This document shows, in pieces, positions 35,521 to 44,265 of a DNA stretch of 64,000 nt; position 1 is the stretch's first letter; each line of letters starts with the position of its first letter. The notes under the pieces were generated by a model. That model did no database searches. It saw only the letters and a program-made list of their open reading frames with translations, and was not told the origin of the DNA. This DNA is from Oxalicibacterium solurbis. Its GTDB lineage: Bacteria > Pseudomonadota > Gammaproteobacteria > Burkholderiales > Burkholderiaceae_D. The stretch lies in NCBI RefSeq assembly GCF_014635845.1, contig NZ_BMDP01000001.1, positions 806,001-870,000 of the forward strand, in the 5' to 3' direction. A program made the translations under genes and the position numbers.

Positions 35521-35903
35521 TGCGAAATACCATCGAAATATTGCTGCAGGATGATCGCGGCGGCCTGATCGTCGATCGTGTCGCCGCGTTGGTGGGAAAT
35601 CACCGCGGATGAGTAACGCTCATCCACCAGCACCGTTGCCACATCGAAACGGCCATGCAACTGGTTCGCAAAACGCCGGCAGCGCGCCGTCATCTCGTGC
35701 TCCGCGCCATCGGGATGCAAGGGCAGGCCGACCACGCACAAGGCGGGCTTCCATTGCTGCATCAGCTCGGCAATCGTTGCGAATTTCTCGTCGTTGGTAG
35801 CGGCACGGATGACAGCCAGCGGCTGCGCCTGCTTCAACAGGGTATTGCCTACTGCCACGCCGATGCGCTTCAAGCCGAAATCGAAACCCAGTACGGTTTC
35901 CAC
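35517..35903 (-). CDS. ruvX: Holliday junction resolvase-like protein, YqgF/RuvX family
   Basis: An RNase H-fold nuclease of 128 residues, with TVLGFDFGLKRIGVAVGN (first Asp), ALCVVGLPLHPDGAEH and the C-terminal VLVDERYSSAVI and IDDQAAAIILQQYF. Members act in pre-16S rRNA 5' end maturation in E. coli. The length is normal. It lies 15 bp after yqgE, as in many proteobacteria, and overlaps pyrR by four bases. Confidence 0.93.
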   Translation of the reverse strand: METVLGFDFGLKRIGVAVGNTLLKQAQPLAVIRAATNDEKFATIAELMQQWKPALCVVGLPLHPDGAEHEMTARCRRFANQLHGRFDVATVLVDERYSSAVISHQRGDTIDDQAAAIILQQYFDGISQ

Positions 35904-35918
35904 TAGCGCCGCGCTCCG

Positions 35919-36578
35919 TCAGGCATGCCCTGCCTCTCCGCTCAGCATCATCGGATCGATGCCCAGCAGTTTCAGCGCGGCGACGAAACGCTGTTCCAGC
36001 GGCAGATCGAACAGGATGCCGGGATCGGCACGCACCGTCAGCCAGCCGTTGCGCGTGATTTCTTCTTCCAGTTGGCCTGCACCCCAGCCGGCGCAACCCA
36101 GGCTGACCAGCATGCGTTCCGGGCCGCGCCCGGTCGCCACCGCTTCCAGCACGTCCTTGGACGTCGTCAGCGCAATCTGGTCGGTCACCGGCAGCGTCGA
36201 CGAAAAATCGCCGATCGGCGCATGCAGCACGAAACCGCGGTCCGACTGCACCGGGCCGCCGAACATCACCGGCTTGCTTTCCACTTGCGCCAGCGCGATT
36301 TCGAGTTTCAGATCGATGCGGTTGAGCAGCGTTTCGACAGTCATGTCGGTCGGCTTGTTGATGATGACGCCCAGCGCACCGTTGGTGTTGTGCTCGCACA
36401 GATAGACGACGGTGCCGCCGAATACGGGGTCGAGCATGGACGGCATCGCGATCAGGAAATGATCGGCGAGGCTCAGCTCGTCGCGTTGGGGAGTATCAGA
36501 AGCGGAGGAAAAATCGAGTGAATCCCAGGGAGAGCCGGGATCGCTGGCAGGGTTGCTGGTCTTACGTTGCTTCGACAT
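35919..36578 (-). CDS. yqgE: YqgE/AlgH family protein
   Basis: A 219-residue protein of the UPF0301/AlgH family, with LADHFLIAMPSMLDPVFGGT, VYLCEHNTNGALGVIINKP, FGGPVQSDRGFVLH and the C-terminal GCAGWGAGQLEEEITRNGWL. The function is not established (first linked to alginate regulation in Pseudomonas). The start at 36578 (MSKQRKTSNPASD) gives a polar 30-residue leader before the conserved region; the frame continues upstream inside the photolyase shadow. First gene of the yqgE-ruvX-pyrRB-pyrC'-plsC run. Confidence 0.92.
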   Translation of the reverse strand: MSKQRKTSNPASDPGSPWDSLDFSSASDTPQRDELSLADHFLIAMPSMLDPVFGGTVVYLCEHNTNGALGVIINKPTDMTVETLLNRIDLKLEIALAQVESKPVMFGGPVQSDRGFVLHAPIGDFSSTLPVTDQIALTTSKDVLEAVATGRGPERMLVSLGCAGWGAGQLEEEITRNGWLTVRADPGILFDLPLEQRFVAALKLLGIDPMMLSGEAGHA

Positions 36579-36680
36579 GGCCGCTATTTTAACAGTTTTG
36601 ACCCGCTGTTTTCGCCGGATTTTTTCACCGCCGGGCGCATGCCGGCGCGGTTTTGCGGCATAGTGGCGGCAATCCCGCTG

Positions 36681-38180
36681 ATGGACAACATGGCAATACC
36701 GATGCCCCGTTTTTCCCATTCCGATACCGCCCTGGTCTGGTTCCGGCGCGACCTGCGCAGCTTCGACCATGCCGCCCTGCACCATGCGCTGGCAACAAGT
36801 CGCCGGGTCTTCTGCGTCTTCGTTTTCGACCAGGCCATCATCGACAAACTGCCACGCGCCGACCGCCGTATCGAATTCATCCGCGACAGCGTCGCCGAAC
36901 TCGACGCCAGCCTGCGCCAGCTCGGCGGCGGGCTGCTGGTCTTGCACGGCGATGCACGCACCGCCATTCCCGCACTGGCCGAAGAATTGCAAGCCGATGC
37001 CGTCTTCGTCAACCGCGACTACGAACCCGCCGCGATCGCCCGCGACGACGACGTGGCACAAAAACTGGCCGAAGACGGACGCATTCTGCATCGCCTCAAG
37101 GATCAGGTCGTTTTCGAGAAAGACGAAGTACTGACGCAATCCGGCACACCGTTTTCGGTCTTCACGCCGTACCGGAATGCGTGGATGAAAAAGCTGCAAA
37201 CCGACATCAACGGCCTGCAGCCGTACGACATCGATTCCTTCGCCGCGCATTTTGCCGACCCCGCGCAAAATCGGCATGCACACATGCCGACTCTGGCCGG
37301 CCTCGGTTTCAGCGCAACCAATCTGAAGGAACTGCAACTGTCGACCGGCATGTCCGGCGCGCAACGGCTGTTCGAGGATTTTGCGGAACGTCTGCCGCAA
37401 TACGACCGGACGCGCGATTTCCCGGCGGTGAAAGGCCCGTCCTACCTGTCCGTCCATCTACGATTCGGCACGGTATCGATCCGCGGTCTGGTCCGCTATG
37501 CAATCGAGGCCATGCGCACCGGCCAGGGCGGCAGCGGCGCAGCGACATGGCTGAACGAACTGATCTGGCGGGATTTCTATTTCATGATCCTTGCCCGTCA
37601 TCCGCATGTGGTCGACCGCAGCTTCAAGCCGGAATACGATGCCGTCGTCTGGGAAGAAGGCGCGCATGCGGATCGCCTGTTCGATGCCTGGTGTAACGGC
37701 CGCACCGGCTATCCGCTGGTCGATGCGGCAATGGCGCAGATCAATCAGACCGGTTACATGCACAACCGCCTGCGCATGGTAACGGCATCCTTTCTCGTCA
37801 AGGATCTCGGCATCGACTGGCGGCGCGGCGAACGCTATTTCGCCGAAAAACTGAACGACTACGACCTGTCCGCGAACAATGGCGGCTGGCAATGGGCGGC
37901 TTCGACCGGTTGCGATGCGCAACCCTACTTCCGCATCTTCAACCCGGTCACGCAATCGGAGAAATTCGATCCCGACGGCAAGTTCATCCGTCGCTATCTG
38001 TCGCAGTTGGCCAGGTTGTCAAACAAGCATATCCATGCGCCATGGAAGCTTGCGGCAACCGAATTGGAGGACGCCGGCATCGTGCTGGGCCGCGATTATC
38101 CGCAACCGATCGTGTCGCACGAGGAAGCACGCGTACGTACGCTGCAGCGCTACGGCGTCGTCAAGAAAACTTATTCCTGA
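36681..38180 (+). CDS. phrB: Deoxyribodipyrimidine photolyase
   Basis: Light-driven FAD enzyme that repairs cyclobutane pyrimidine dimers. About 499 residues. The N-terminal antenna-binding domain opens with LVWFRRDLRSFDHAAL; the C-terminal FAD domain has GSGAATWLNELIWRDFYFMI, WCNGRTGYPLVDAAM, LRMVTASFLVKDLGIDWRRG and NNGGWQWAASTGCDAQPYFR. The start is uncertain: ATGs at 36681, 36690 and 36702 are all in frame before the conserved start and no clear Shine-Dalgarno sequence separates them. It is divergent from yqgE. Confidence 0.95.
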   Translation: MDNMAIPMPRFSHSDTALVWFRRDLRSFDHAALHHALATSRRVFCVFVFDQAIIDKLPRADRRIEFIRDSVAELDASLRQLGGGLLVLHGDARTAIPALAEELQADAVFVNRDYEPAAIARDDDVAQKLAEDGRILHRLKDQVVFEKDEVLTQSGTPFSVFTPYRNAWMKKLQTDINGLQPYDIDSFAAHFADPAQNRHAHMPTLAGLGFSATNLKELQLSTGMSGAQRLFEDFAERLPQYDRTRDFPAVKGPSYLSVHLRFGTVSIRGLVRYAIEAMRTGQGGSGAATWLNELIWRDFYFMILARHPHVVDRSFKPEYDAVVWEEGAHADRLFDAWCNGRTGYPLVDAAMAQINQTGYMHNRLRMVTASFLVKDLGIDWRRGERYFAEKLNDYDLSANNGGWQWAASTGCDAQPYFRIFNPVTQSEKFDPDGKFIRRYLSQLARLSNKHIHAPWKLAATELEDAGIVLGRDYPQPIVSHEEARVRTLQRYGVVKKTYS

Positions 38181-38217
38181 TCGTGATGCGTTGGCACATC
38201 GACACCTGCATAAAAAA

Positions 38218-38242
38218 TCCCGCAACATGTGCGGGACTTTTT
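38218..38242 (+). terminator. Rho-independent terminator after phrB
   Basis: TCCCGCA / TGCGGGA with a five-base ACATG loop, an A run before it and CTTTTT after it. It lies between convergent phrB and chpA. Confidence 0.8.
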
Positions 38243-38261
38243 GGGGAATGGCCGGCGCGGC

Positions 38262-41200
38262 CTAGCGCTCGACCGCCGCCTTGCCGGCAAAATTTGCTAC
38301 CAGCGCCAGCAATGCATCTTCCTGATACGGCTTGCCCAGGTATTCGTTGACGCCCAGTTCCATCGCGTAATTGCGATGCTTGGCGGCCGTGCGCGACGTG
38401 ATCATGATAATCGGAATGTCGCGGGTGCGTTCGTCGTCGCGCACGTTGCGCGTCAGGTCGAAGCCGTCCATGCGCGGCATCTCGATGTCCACCAGCATCA
38501 CGTCCGGCGTGATCGATTGCAGATGTTCGAGCGCATCGACGCCATCCTTCGCCAGCACGACCTGATAGCCTTCGCGGGTCAGCAGACGCTGCGTGACGCG
38601 GCGCACGGTCAGCGAATCGTCGACCACCATGACGATGGATTGCGTGCGCAAGCCCTGCACTGGAGCGGCATGCCGCTCCGCACGCCCGGGCGATGCCATT
38701 TCCGCCACCGCTCCCATGTTGTCCGGCACATCGGACGGCGTCAGGCGCGGCGCACGGATGTTTTCCTGCGCGACACGCTGCGCCAGCGGCACCGGATTCA
38801 GGATCAGCACGATCTCGCCCGAGCCGAGCACGGTCGCACCGGCGATGCCGATCATCCGCGACAGTTGCGGGCCGATGTTCTTGACGACGACCTCGCGGTT
38901 GCCGATCACCTCGTCGACGTGCAGTGCCACGCGATCGTTGCCGCTCTTCAGGATCAGCAACGGCGAATAATGCTGCGTAACCGGCGTCGCGTCCTGATCG
39001 CCCAGCAGCGTCGACAGGTAATGCATGGGCACGCGTTGCGATTGCCACATCACGGCACTTTCGTTGTAGGCCGCCGCCAGCGCACCGGTCTTCAACTGCT
39101 GCACCTGCTCGACCAGTACCGACGGCACCGCGTAGGTTTTGCCGCCGGTAGACAACAGCACGACCTGCGTGACCGCCAACGTCAACGGCAGATGGATGGT
39201 GAATTGCGCGCCCTTGCCCGGTTCGGAAACCGTGGACACGCGGCCGCCCAGCGATGCCGCTTCGGAACGCACGACATCCATGCCGACGCCGCGGCCAGCC
39301 AGTTCGGTCACTTCCTCCGCCGTCGAAAAACCGGGATGGAAGATCAGGTCCGTCACTTCGGCATCGGAAACTTCCGCGTCGTTCGTCAGCAGGCCATTCG
39401 TGATTGCCTTGCGGCGGATGCCTTCCAGGTTCAAGCCCTGGCCGTCGTCGGAGAAGTGAATAACGACTTCGTTGCCTTCCTGCCGGATTTCCACCAGCAG
39501 TTCACCCGTTTCGCTCTTGCCCGCAGCTTGGCGCCGCTCGCGCGACTCAATGCCGTGCACGATCGCATTGCGCAGCAGATGTTCGAACGGGCCGGCCATC
39601 TTTTCCAGAACGCTGCGATCGATCTCCACCGCGCTGCCGCGGATATCGAGGTTGACGCGCTTGTCCATTTCCTTGGCAGCCTGCCGCGTGACGCGGAACA
39701 GCCGTTCGGAGATGCTGGCGAACTGCACCATGCGCACGCGCATCAGATCCTGCTGCAGATCGCGCGTGAGTCGCGCCTGCACCGTCAGATCGGTGACGGC
39801 GCTGTCGAGCGTGCGGTTCAGGTTCTGCTGGACAGTGCCGACGTCGCTGACGCTCTCGGCCATCATGCGCGTCAGTTCCTGCAGGCGCGTGAAGCGGTCG
39901 AATTCCAGCGGATCGAATTCGCGATCGACCGATACGCCCATGTTCGAACTGATCTGCGACTCGGCCTGCATCTCGATTTCGCGCAGCTGATCGCGCAGAC
40001 GGACAACATTTTCCGACAACTCGCCCAGCGATTGTTTCAATGTGCCGACTTCGGTTTCCAGCTTGGAACGCGAGATCGACACTTCACCGGCCTGATTGAC
40101 CAGACGATCGAGAATGTCTGCACGCACACGCACCAGTGGCGTCGAGGACGGTGCCGCCAGCGAACGCGTATTGGCATCCGCCGGCACGGCAGGCGCAGAA
40201 GGTACGAGAGATGCAGCGGCAGATTGCTCTGCCGCTGGCATTACGCCGGATATGACCGGCGGTTCGGAACCTGAGACATGCTCGACTGCTGTCGGCATCG
40301 GTGCCGATTCGCTCTCGTCGACAGACGGTTGCGAGGATGGCAGCACGGTCGACTGCGAACGCGACTGTTCGACCGCATCCGGCGCCAGCAGTTTTTCGAA
40401 CAGAGAGAGGCCGTGATCGTAGCGTGCCAGCAGATCGTCGAGCACCAGCGCAGAAGGCTGGCCCGCATGCGTGATGTTTTCGATGCGCGTTTCCATCTCG
40501 TGCAAATGCTGGCCCAACATCATCGCACCGGCCATGCGCGCGCTGCCCTTGACGGTATGCAGCGTACGCAAAACGCCTTGCGGCAAGGAAGCATCCAACG
40601 GATTCTGTTGCCACGCACGCAGCATCTGCCCCATTTGCGGCAGCATGTCCTGCCCCTCTTCGATGAAGACGGCCAGCAGGTCGGCGTCCAGCTCATCCTT
40701 GATCGCCAGCGCCGGATCGGCCAGTTCCTCGCCATCGCGCGGATAGACCGGCTCCTCGAAAGGAACGTGCTCCGGCATCGATTGACCTGATTCCGCAGCC
40801 TCGACTACCGCATTCGCAGCAGCAGGATCGAAAGCCACCGGCACTTCGATGGATGCAGCCGGCATCACATTTCGCGTTACGGCACGCACCTCCAGATCTT
40901 CCGGCATGCTTTCCAGCATCTTTACCTGATCCGGTTCCTCGGCCGGCATTTCTCCCAGTGCGAACATCTGCAGCATGTAGCGAATGCGCTCGACTGATTG
41001 TTCCAGCGTGTCGTATTCGCTCAGCAGCAGCTTGACCGGTTTGCGCGCCAGATACTGCAACACCATTTCAAGTGCATAGGCAATTTGGTGCAACGGCTTG
41101 AAGCCGACGGTAGCCGAGCTGCCGGCCAGTGAATGTGCCGCATGTACGGCCTGCACGCTGACGTGCCGATCCGATTCATGACGCCACTCGGCGAAGTCCT

Positions 41201-44156
41201 GCGACAGCAGACGCACCAGTTCGTCCGTTTCTGCCAGATAGATATTGTGCAGCGGAAGACTGATTTCCAGATCGCCGACGCGCTTGATGTTGTCGTCAGC
41301 CCGCGCTACCGGTGCCGGCTTGCCCGGGAAGTCTATGACATCGGCAACCGGGGCTGCAGTCGCTTCCGCCGCTGTTTCTGCTGCTGTTGTTTCTGCTGCT
41401 GCCTTCGGCTCGACAGCCGCTGCTTCCTCCGTTACCGACGGTTCGGTATCGCCACGATGGAATTGCGCCAGTTCCTCGTCGCTCAGTTCCACTTCTTCCG
41501 CTTCCGCTACGGCAGCCGGCGCTTCTTCCTCCGGATTGTCGTCCGCTGCAAAACCGGATTGCATCCCGGCAGGCACATCGGTTTGCGGTGCGTCGAATTC
41601 CACACTCGATTCCATAGCCGCAGTCGCCTGCTCATTTTCTGCATAGCGGAACGGCTCGCCATTCTTCACGCGGTCCGCCGCGGCAATCAGCGCCAGACCG
41701 GTGCGTTCCGAATTGCCCTTCGTCTGCAAATCATCAACCCAGGCTTCCAGTACATCGGTCGCCTTTTCCAGCAATGTATAAAGTTCGGCATCGCCGCCAC
41801 GCGTTTCGGACAGGCGCAGATTCAGCACCTGCTCGACGCTCCATGCCGCTTCGCCCAGCGCAATCAGGCCGACCATGCGGCCGCTGCCTTTCAACGTATG
41901 GAAAGAGCGACGCAGCGTCGTCAGATATTCCTGGTTGTGTGGTGCATTGCGCGACAGCGGCAGCGTCTGGCGCACGCACTCGAGAACCTCGATCGCTTCA
42001 CCGAGAAAGATTTCCAGCAGTTCGGCATCGATCGCCTCTTCCGAAGCAGGCGCTGCGGATGCGGTCACTTCCGACATTTCCGAATCGACAGTCTTGACCT
42101 GCGCACCTGTCGCCAGTGCAATGTCTTCCATTGCCTGCGGCGACGGCACGAAGTCGGGCGCTTCCAGCATATCGATCACTGCGCGTGCGCGATCGTTCGC
42201 TTCCGGATTGTCGACCAGCGTTGCATCCAGCCGTACCTGTTCCAGCGACTCCTTCAGTTGTTCCTGCAACTCCGGATTGGTCGGCTCATCCATCAACGAC
42301 ATCGCCAGTTCTTCCGAGTGCTTCTGGTGATAGGCCAGTTCCGCTTCGACAGTCGGCAGCGCCGGCTCATCGGCCTCGACTTGCGGTATCTGCGGAATAT
42401 CGACCGTCAATCCGTCTTCCGGGATTTCTTTGCGTTCGGCAAGACTGGCACGAAAGATGCCGCTCCCTTCGTCGAACGCGAAACGGCTTTGCGCCACATC
42501 CGGATGCAATTGCAAGGTCTCGATGAAGAAACTCAGCGCACCGACGTTCTGCGCCACCTGCTCGAATTCCTTCACGTCTGGCTGATCGGCTGCATCGATG
42601 AAGCGGCGCACGGCTTGCTGCGTATGCTGTACCGCACGCACCGCATCCTGCTGATCGAGCACCGACAGCGCACCGCTGATCTGATAGAGGATGCTGTCGA
42701 TATCGGCCAATCCATCGCGCCGTTGCGGATCGCGGAAATATTCATCGAGCAGCTTCTCGACCTGCCGCAAGCTGGATTGCAGTTCGCCCGACAGCGCAGT
42801 CATCGTCTGGCGCTGCTGCGCCTCGCGCGACATGTCGTCCAGCCATTGCGCCGACTGTACAACCGGTTCGCCGGCGACGGCGGACAGCAACCGCGTCGTC
42901 AACGCATCAGCCCGTTCGGCAAAATCGTCGGACAAATGACCGATCTGCTGCAGCGCATTCTCGACGAACAGCAGGCTGGTCGCGATTTCCAGACTCAGGC
43001 TGTCGCCCGGGCGGGAATGCGCAGCATGACGCGCGATGCCGCTCAGCTCACGCAACAGTTTCGCCAGCGACGGTGCATTGAGTCTGCTGCCGGCATCGGC
43101 CAATCCGGCCATTTCCTTTTCGAAAGCCTGCGCGACACTCGCATCGCCGCCTGCGATACGGTTCCACAGGTTCTTTGCCTGCGACAATTTTTCCTTGGCG
43201 GTCGCCAGCGATTCTGCATCGATCTGGCCGTAGCGTTTCTTCTCGTAGTCAGACGGTACCGCGCCGTCCAGTTGATAGGCAGCGCGAATCTGTTGCGCCA
43301 GTGCGGACGGCTGTTCGACGCGTGCAATGAAGAACAAGGCGTCACGCAGCAAACGTTCCGTGATACTGGACGAGCCTTCGCTCAAGCGACGGATCTGCAG
43401 GTTGATGCGAGCAAACAGCTGTTTGACATACAGTTCACTTGGCACCTGCCCCGCCGCCACCGCATCGGCAAAACCGTGCATGACCCACCAGAAACTGCGC
43501 GCCTGTGGCGTGGCTTGCGCGTATTCGACACGCTGCACGATGTCGCGCATCGTGGCGGCGCTGGCCTGACTGCCGTCGCCGCCTTTCAGGAACAACAACA
43601 ATGCACGTTCGAAGCGCTTGCGCAATGCGACGTAATCGTCGCGCGCCAGCGTCTTTGTCGCCGGAGGCAGCTGCGGACGAATCGCCAGGTTGGGGAAGAA
43701 CAAGTCAGCTGGATGGATGCGTTCGGCGCCGCGCACCTGTAGCAGCGCGCGATAGTAGGGAAACAGCCGCACCGGCTGCTGCGGCAGACCCGCCAGCAAT
43801 TCTTCCAGATATTCGACCAGCGCCTGATAGGCGTGGCCGATCGCCTGCACGCTGTCGTCGGAAAGTTCGAGCTGCCCCGATTCGAAACGATCGAACAGGT
43901 CTTCCACCGTTTCGGTGATGATGACGACACCATCGACGTCGACGATCTGCAAGGCGCCATGCGCCTGATGCAGATAGGTCTTGGCATGCCGCAGCGTGGT
44001 CGAACGGTTCTCCGCATCCGGCTGCACCAGGGCTTCGCCCAGCGCCACCCTGGAACGCGTCAGCGCTTCGCGGATTTCACCGATGACCCAGGACAGCGGA
44101 CCGGTATCGAAGTTGTCCCGGCCGCCTTGCGACACGGGGGAGGAAGGGGTATGCAT
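38262..44156 (-). CDS. chpA: ChpA/PilL-type chemosensory histidine kinase with multiple Hpt domains and a receiver
   Basis: A 1964-residue CheA-like kinase controlling type IV pilus motility. Domains: an N-terminal Hpt-like domain (His66 in HQAHGALQIVD), a long helical region, three clear Hpt domains with His753 (FHTLKGSGRMVG), His1008 (AHSLAGSSATVG) and His1200 (LHTVKGSARMAG), a dimerisation region near 1390-1500, the HATPase (N box HLLRNAIVHG near 1528, DDGQGL, GRGVGMDVVR), a CheW-like domain and a C-terminal receiver with phospho-Asp in MLVDIEMPRMDG near 1889. The ATG at 44156 has GAGG six bases upstream. It is the last gene of the pilGHIJ-chpA operon, after a hairpin. No CheB- or CheR-like genes follow before the window's phrB. 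Confidence 0.94.
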   Translation of the reverse strand: MHTPSSPVSQGGRDNFDTGPLSWVIGEIREALTRSRVALGEALVQPDAENRSTTLRHAKTYLHQAHGALQIVDVDGVVIITETVEDLFDRFESGQLELSDDSVQAIGHAYQALVEYLEELLAGLPQQPVRLFPYYRALLQVRGAERIHPADLFFPNLAIRPQLPPATKTLARDDYVALRKRFERALLLFLKGGDGSQASAATMRDIVQRVEYAQATPQARSFWWVMHGFADAVAAGQVPSELYVKQLFARINLQIRRLSEGSSSITERLLRDALFFIARVEQPSALAQQIRAAYQLDGAVPSDYEKKRYGQIDAESLATAKEKLSQAKNLWNRIAGGDASVAQAFEKEMAGLADAGSRLNAPSLAKLLRELSGIARHAAHSRPGDSLSLEIATSLLFVENALQQIGHLSDDFAERADALTTRLLSAVAGEPVVQSAQWLDDMSREAQQRQTMTALSGELQSSLRQVEKLLDEYFRDPQRRDGLADIDSILYQISGALSVLDQQDAVRAVQHTQQAVRRFIDAADQPDVKEFEQVAQNVGALSFFIETLQLHPDVAQSRFAFDEGSGIFRASLAERKEIPEDGLTVDIPQIPQVEADEPALPTVEAELAYHQKHSEELAMSLMDEPTNPELQEQLKESLEQVRLDATLVDNPEANDRARAVIDMLEAPDFVPSPQAMEDIALATGAQVKTVDSEMSEVTASAAPASEEAIDAELLEIFLGEAIEVLECVRQTLPLSRNAPHNQEYLTTLRRSFHTLKGSGRMVGLIALGEAAWSVEQVLNLRLSETRGGDAELYTLLEKATDVLEAWVDDLQTKGNSERTGLALIAAADRVKNGEPFRYAENEQATAAMESSVEFDAPQTDVPAGMQSGFAADDNPEEEAPAAVAEAEEVELSDEELAQFHRGDTEPSVTEEAAAVEPKAAAETTAAETAAEATAAPVADVIDFPGKPAPVARADDNIKRVGDLEISLPLHNIYLAETDELVRLLSQDFAEWRHESDRHVSVQAVHAAHSLAGSSATVGFKPLHQIAYALEMVLQYLARKPVKLLLSEYDTLEQSVERIRYMLQMFALGEMPAEEPDQVKMLESMPEDLEVRAVTRNVMPAASIEVPVAFDPAAANAVVEAAESGQSMPEHVPFEEPVYPRDGEELADPALAIKDELDADLLAVFIEEGQDMLPQMGQMLRAWQQNPLDASLPQGVLRTLHTVKGSARMAGAMMLGQHLHEMETRIENITHAGQPSALVLDDLLARYDHGLSLFEKLLAPDAVEQSRSQSTVLPSSQPSVDESESAPMPTAVEHVSGSEPPVISGVMPAAEQSAAASLVPSAPAVPADANTRSLAAPSSTPLVRVRADILDRLVNQAGEVSISRSKLETEVGTLKQSLGELSENVVRLRDQLREIEMQAESQISSNMGVSVDREFDPLEFDRFTRLQELTRMMAESVSDVGTVQQNLNRTLDSAVTDLTVQARLTRDLQQDLMRVRMVQFASISERLFRVTRQAAKEMDKRVNLDIRGSAVEIDRSVLEKMAGPFEHLLRNAIVHGIESRERRQAAGKSETGELLVEIRQEGNEVVIHFSDDGQGLNLEGIRRKAITNGLLTNDAEVSDAEVTDLIFHPGFSTAEEVTELAGRGVGMDVVRSEAASLGGRVSTVSEPGKGAQFTIHLPLTLAVTQVVLLSTGGKTYAVPSVLVEQVQQLKTGALAAAYNESAVMWQSQRVPMHYLSTLLGDQDATPVTQHYSPLLILKSGNDRVALHVDEVIGNREVVVKNIGPQLSRMIGIAGATVLGSGEIVLILNPVPLAQRVAQENIRAPRLTPSDVPDNMGAVAEMASPGRAERHAAPVQGLRTQSIVMVVDDSLTVRRVTQRLLTREGYQVVLAKDGVDALEHLQSITPDVMLVDIEMPRMDGFDLTRNVRDDERTRDIPIIMITSRTAAKHRNYAMELGVNEYLGKPYQEDALLALVANFAGKAAVER

Positions 44157-44173
44157 GACTGCCTCGCGGTGCG

Positions 44174-44202
44174 GAGACAGCCGATCGCCGATCGGCTGTC
44201 TC
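44174..44202 (-). other. Perfect hairpin between pilJ and chpA
   Basis: GAGACAGCCGATC and its exact complement, 13 bp, with a three-base loop. In the mRNA it lies after the pilJ stop and about 8 bases before the chpA Shine-Dalgarno sequence. There is no U run, so it is not a standard terminator; it could protect or cut the transcript, or tune translation of chpA. Confidence 0.6.
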
Positions 44203-44265
44203 GATTGCTGTTAGACCTGCCGTCGGCAGGACTGCAAACAAACTTCTGAATGGCGCCTGACCGTG

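Noticed and set aside
38229-40274. Plus-strand frame of 681 codons opposite the 3' part of chpA
   Set aside because: Antisense shadow; the minus strand encodes the HATPase, CheW and receiver domains.
41133-43742. Long plus-strand frame (869 codons) opposite chpA
   Set aside because: Antisense shadow rich in Arg and Cys with no domains; chpA explains the region.
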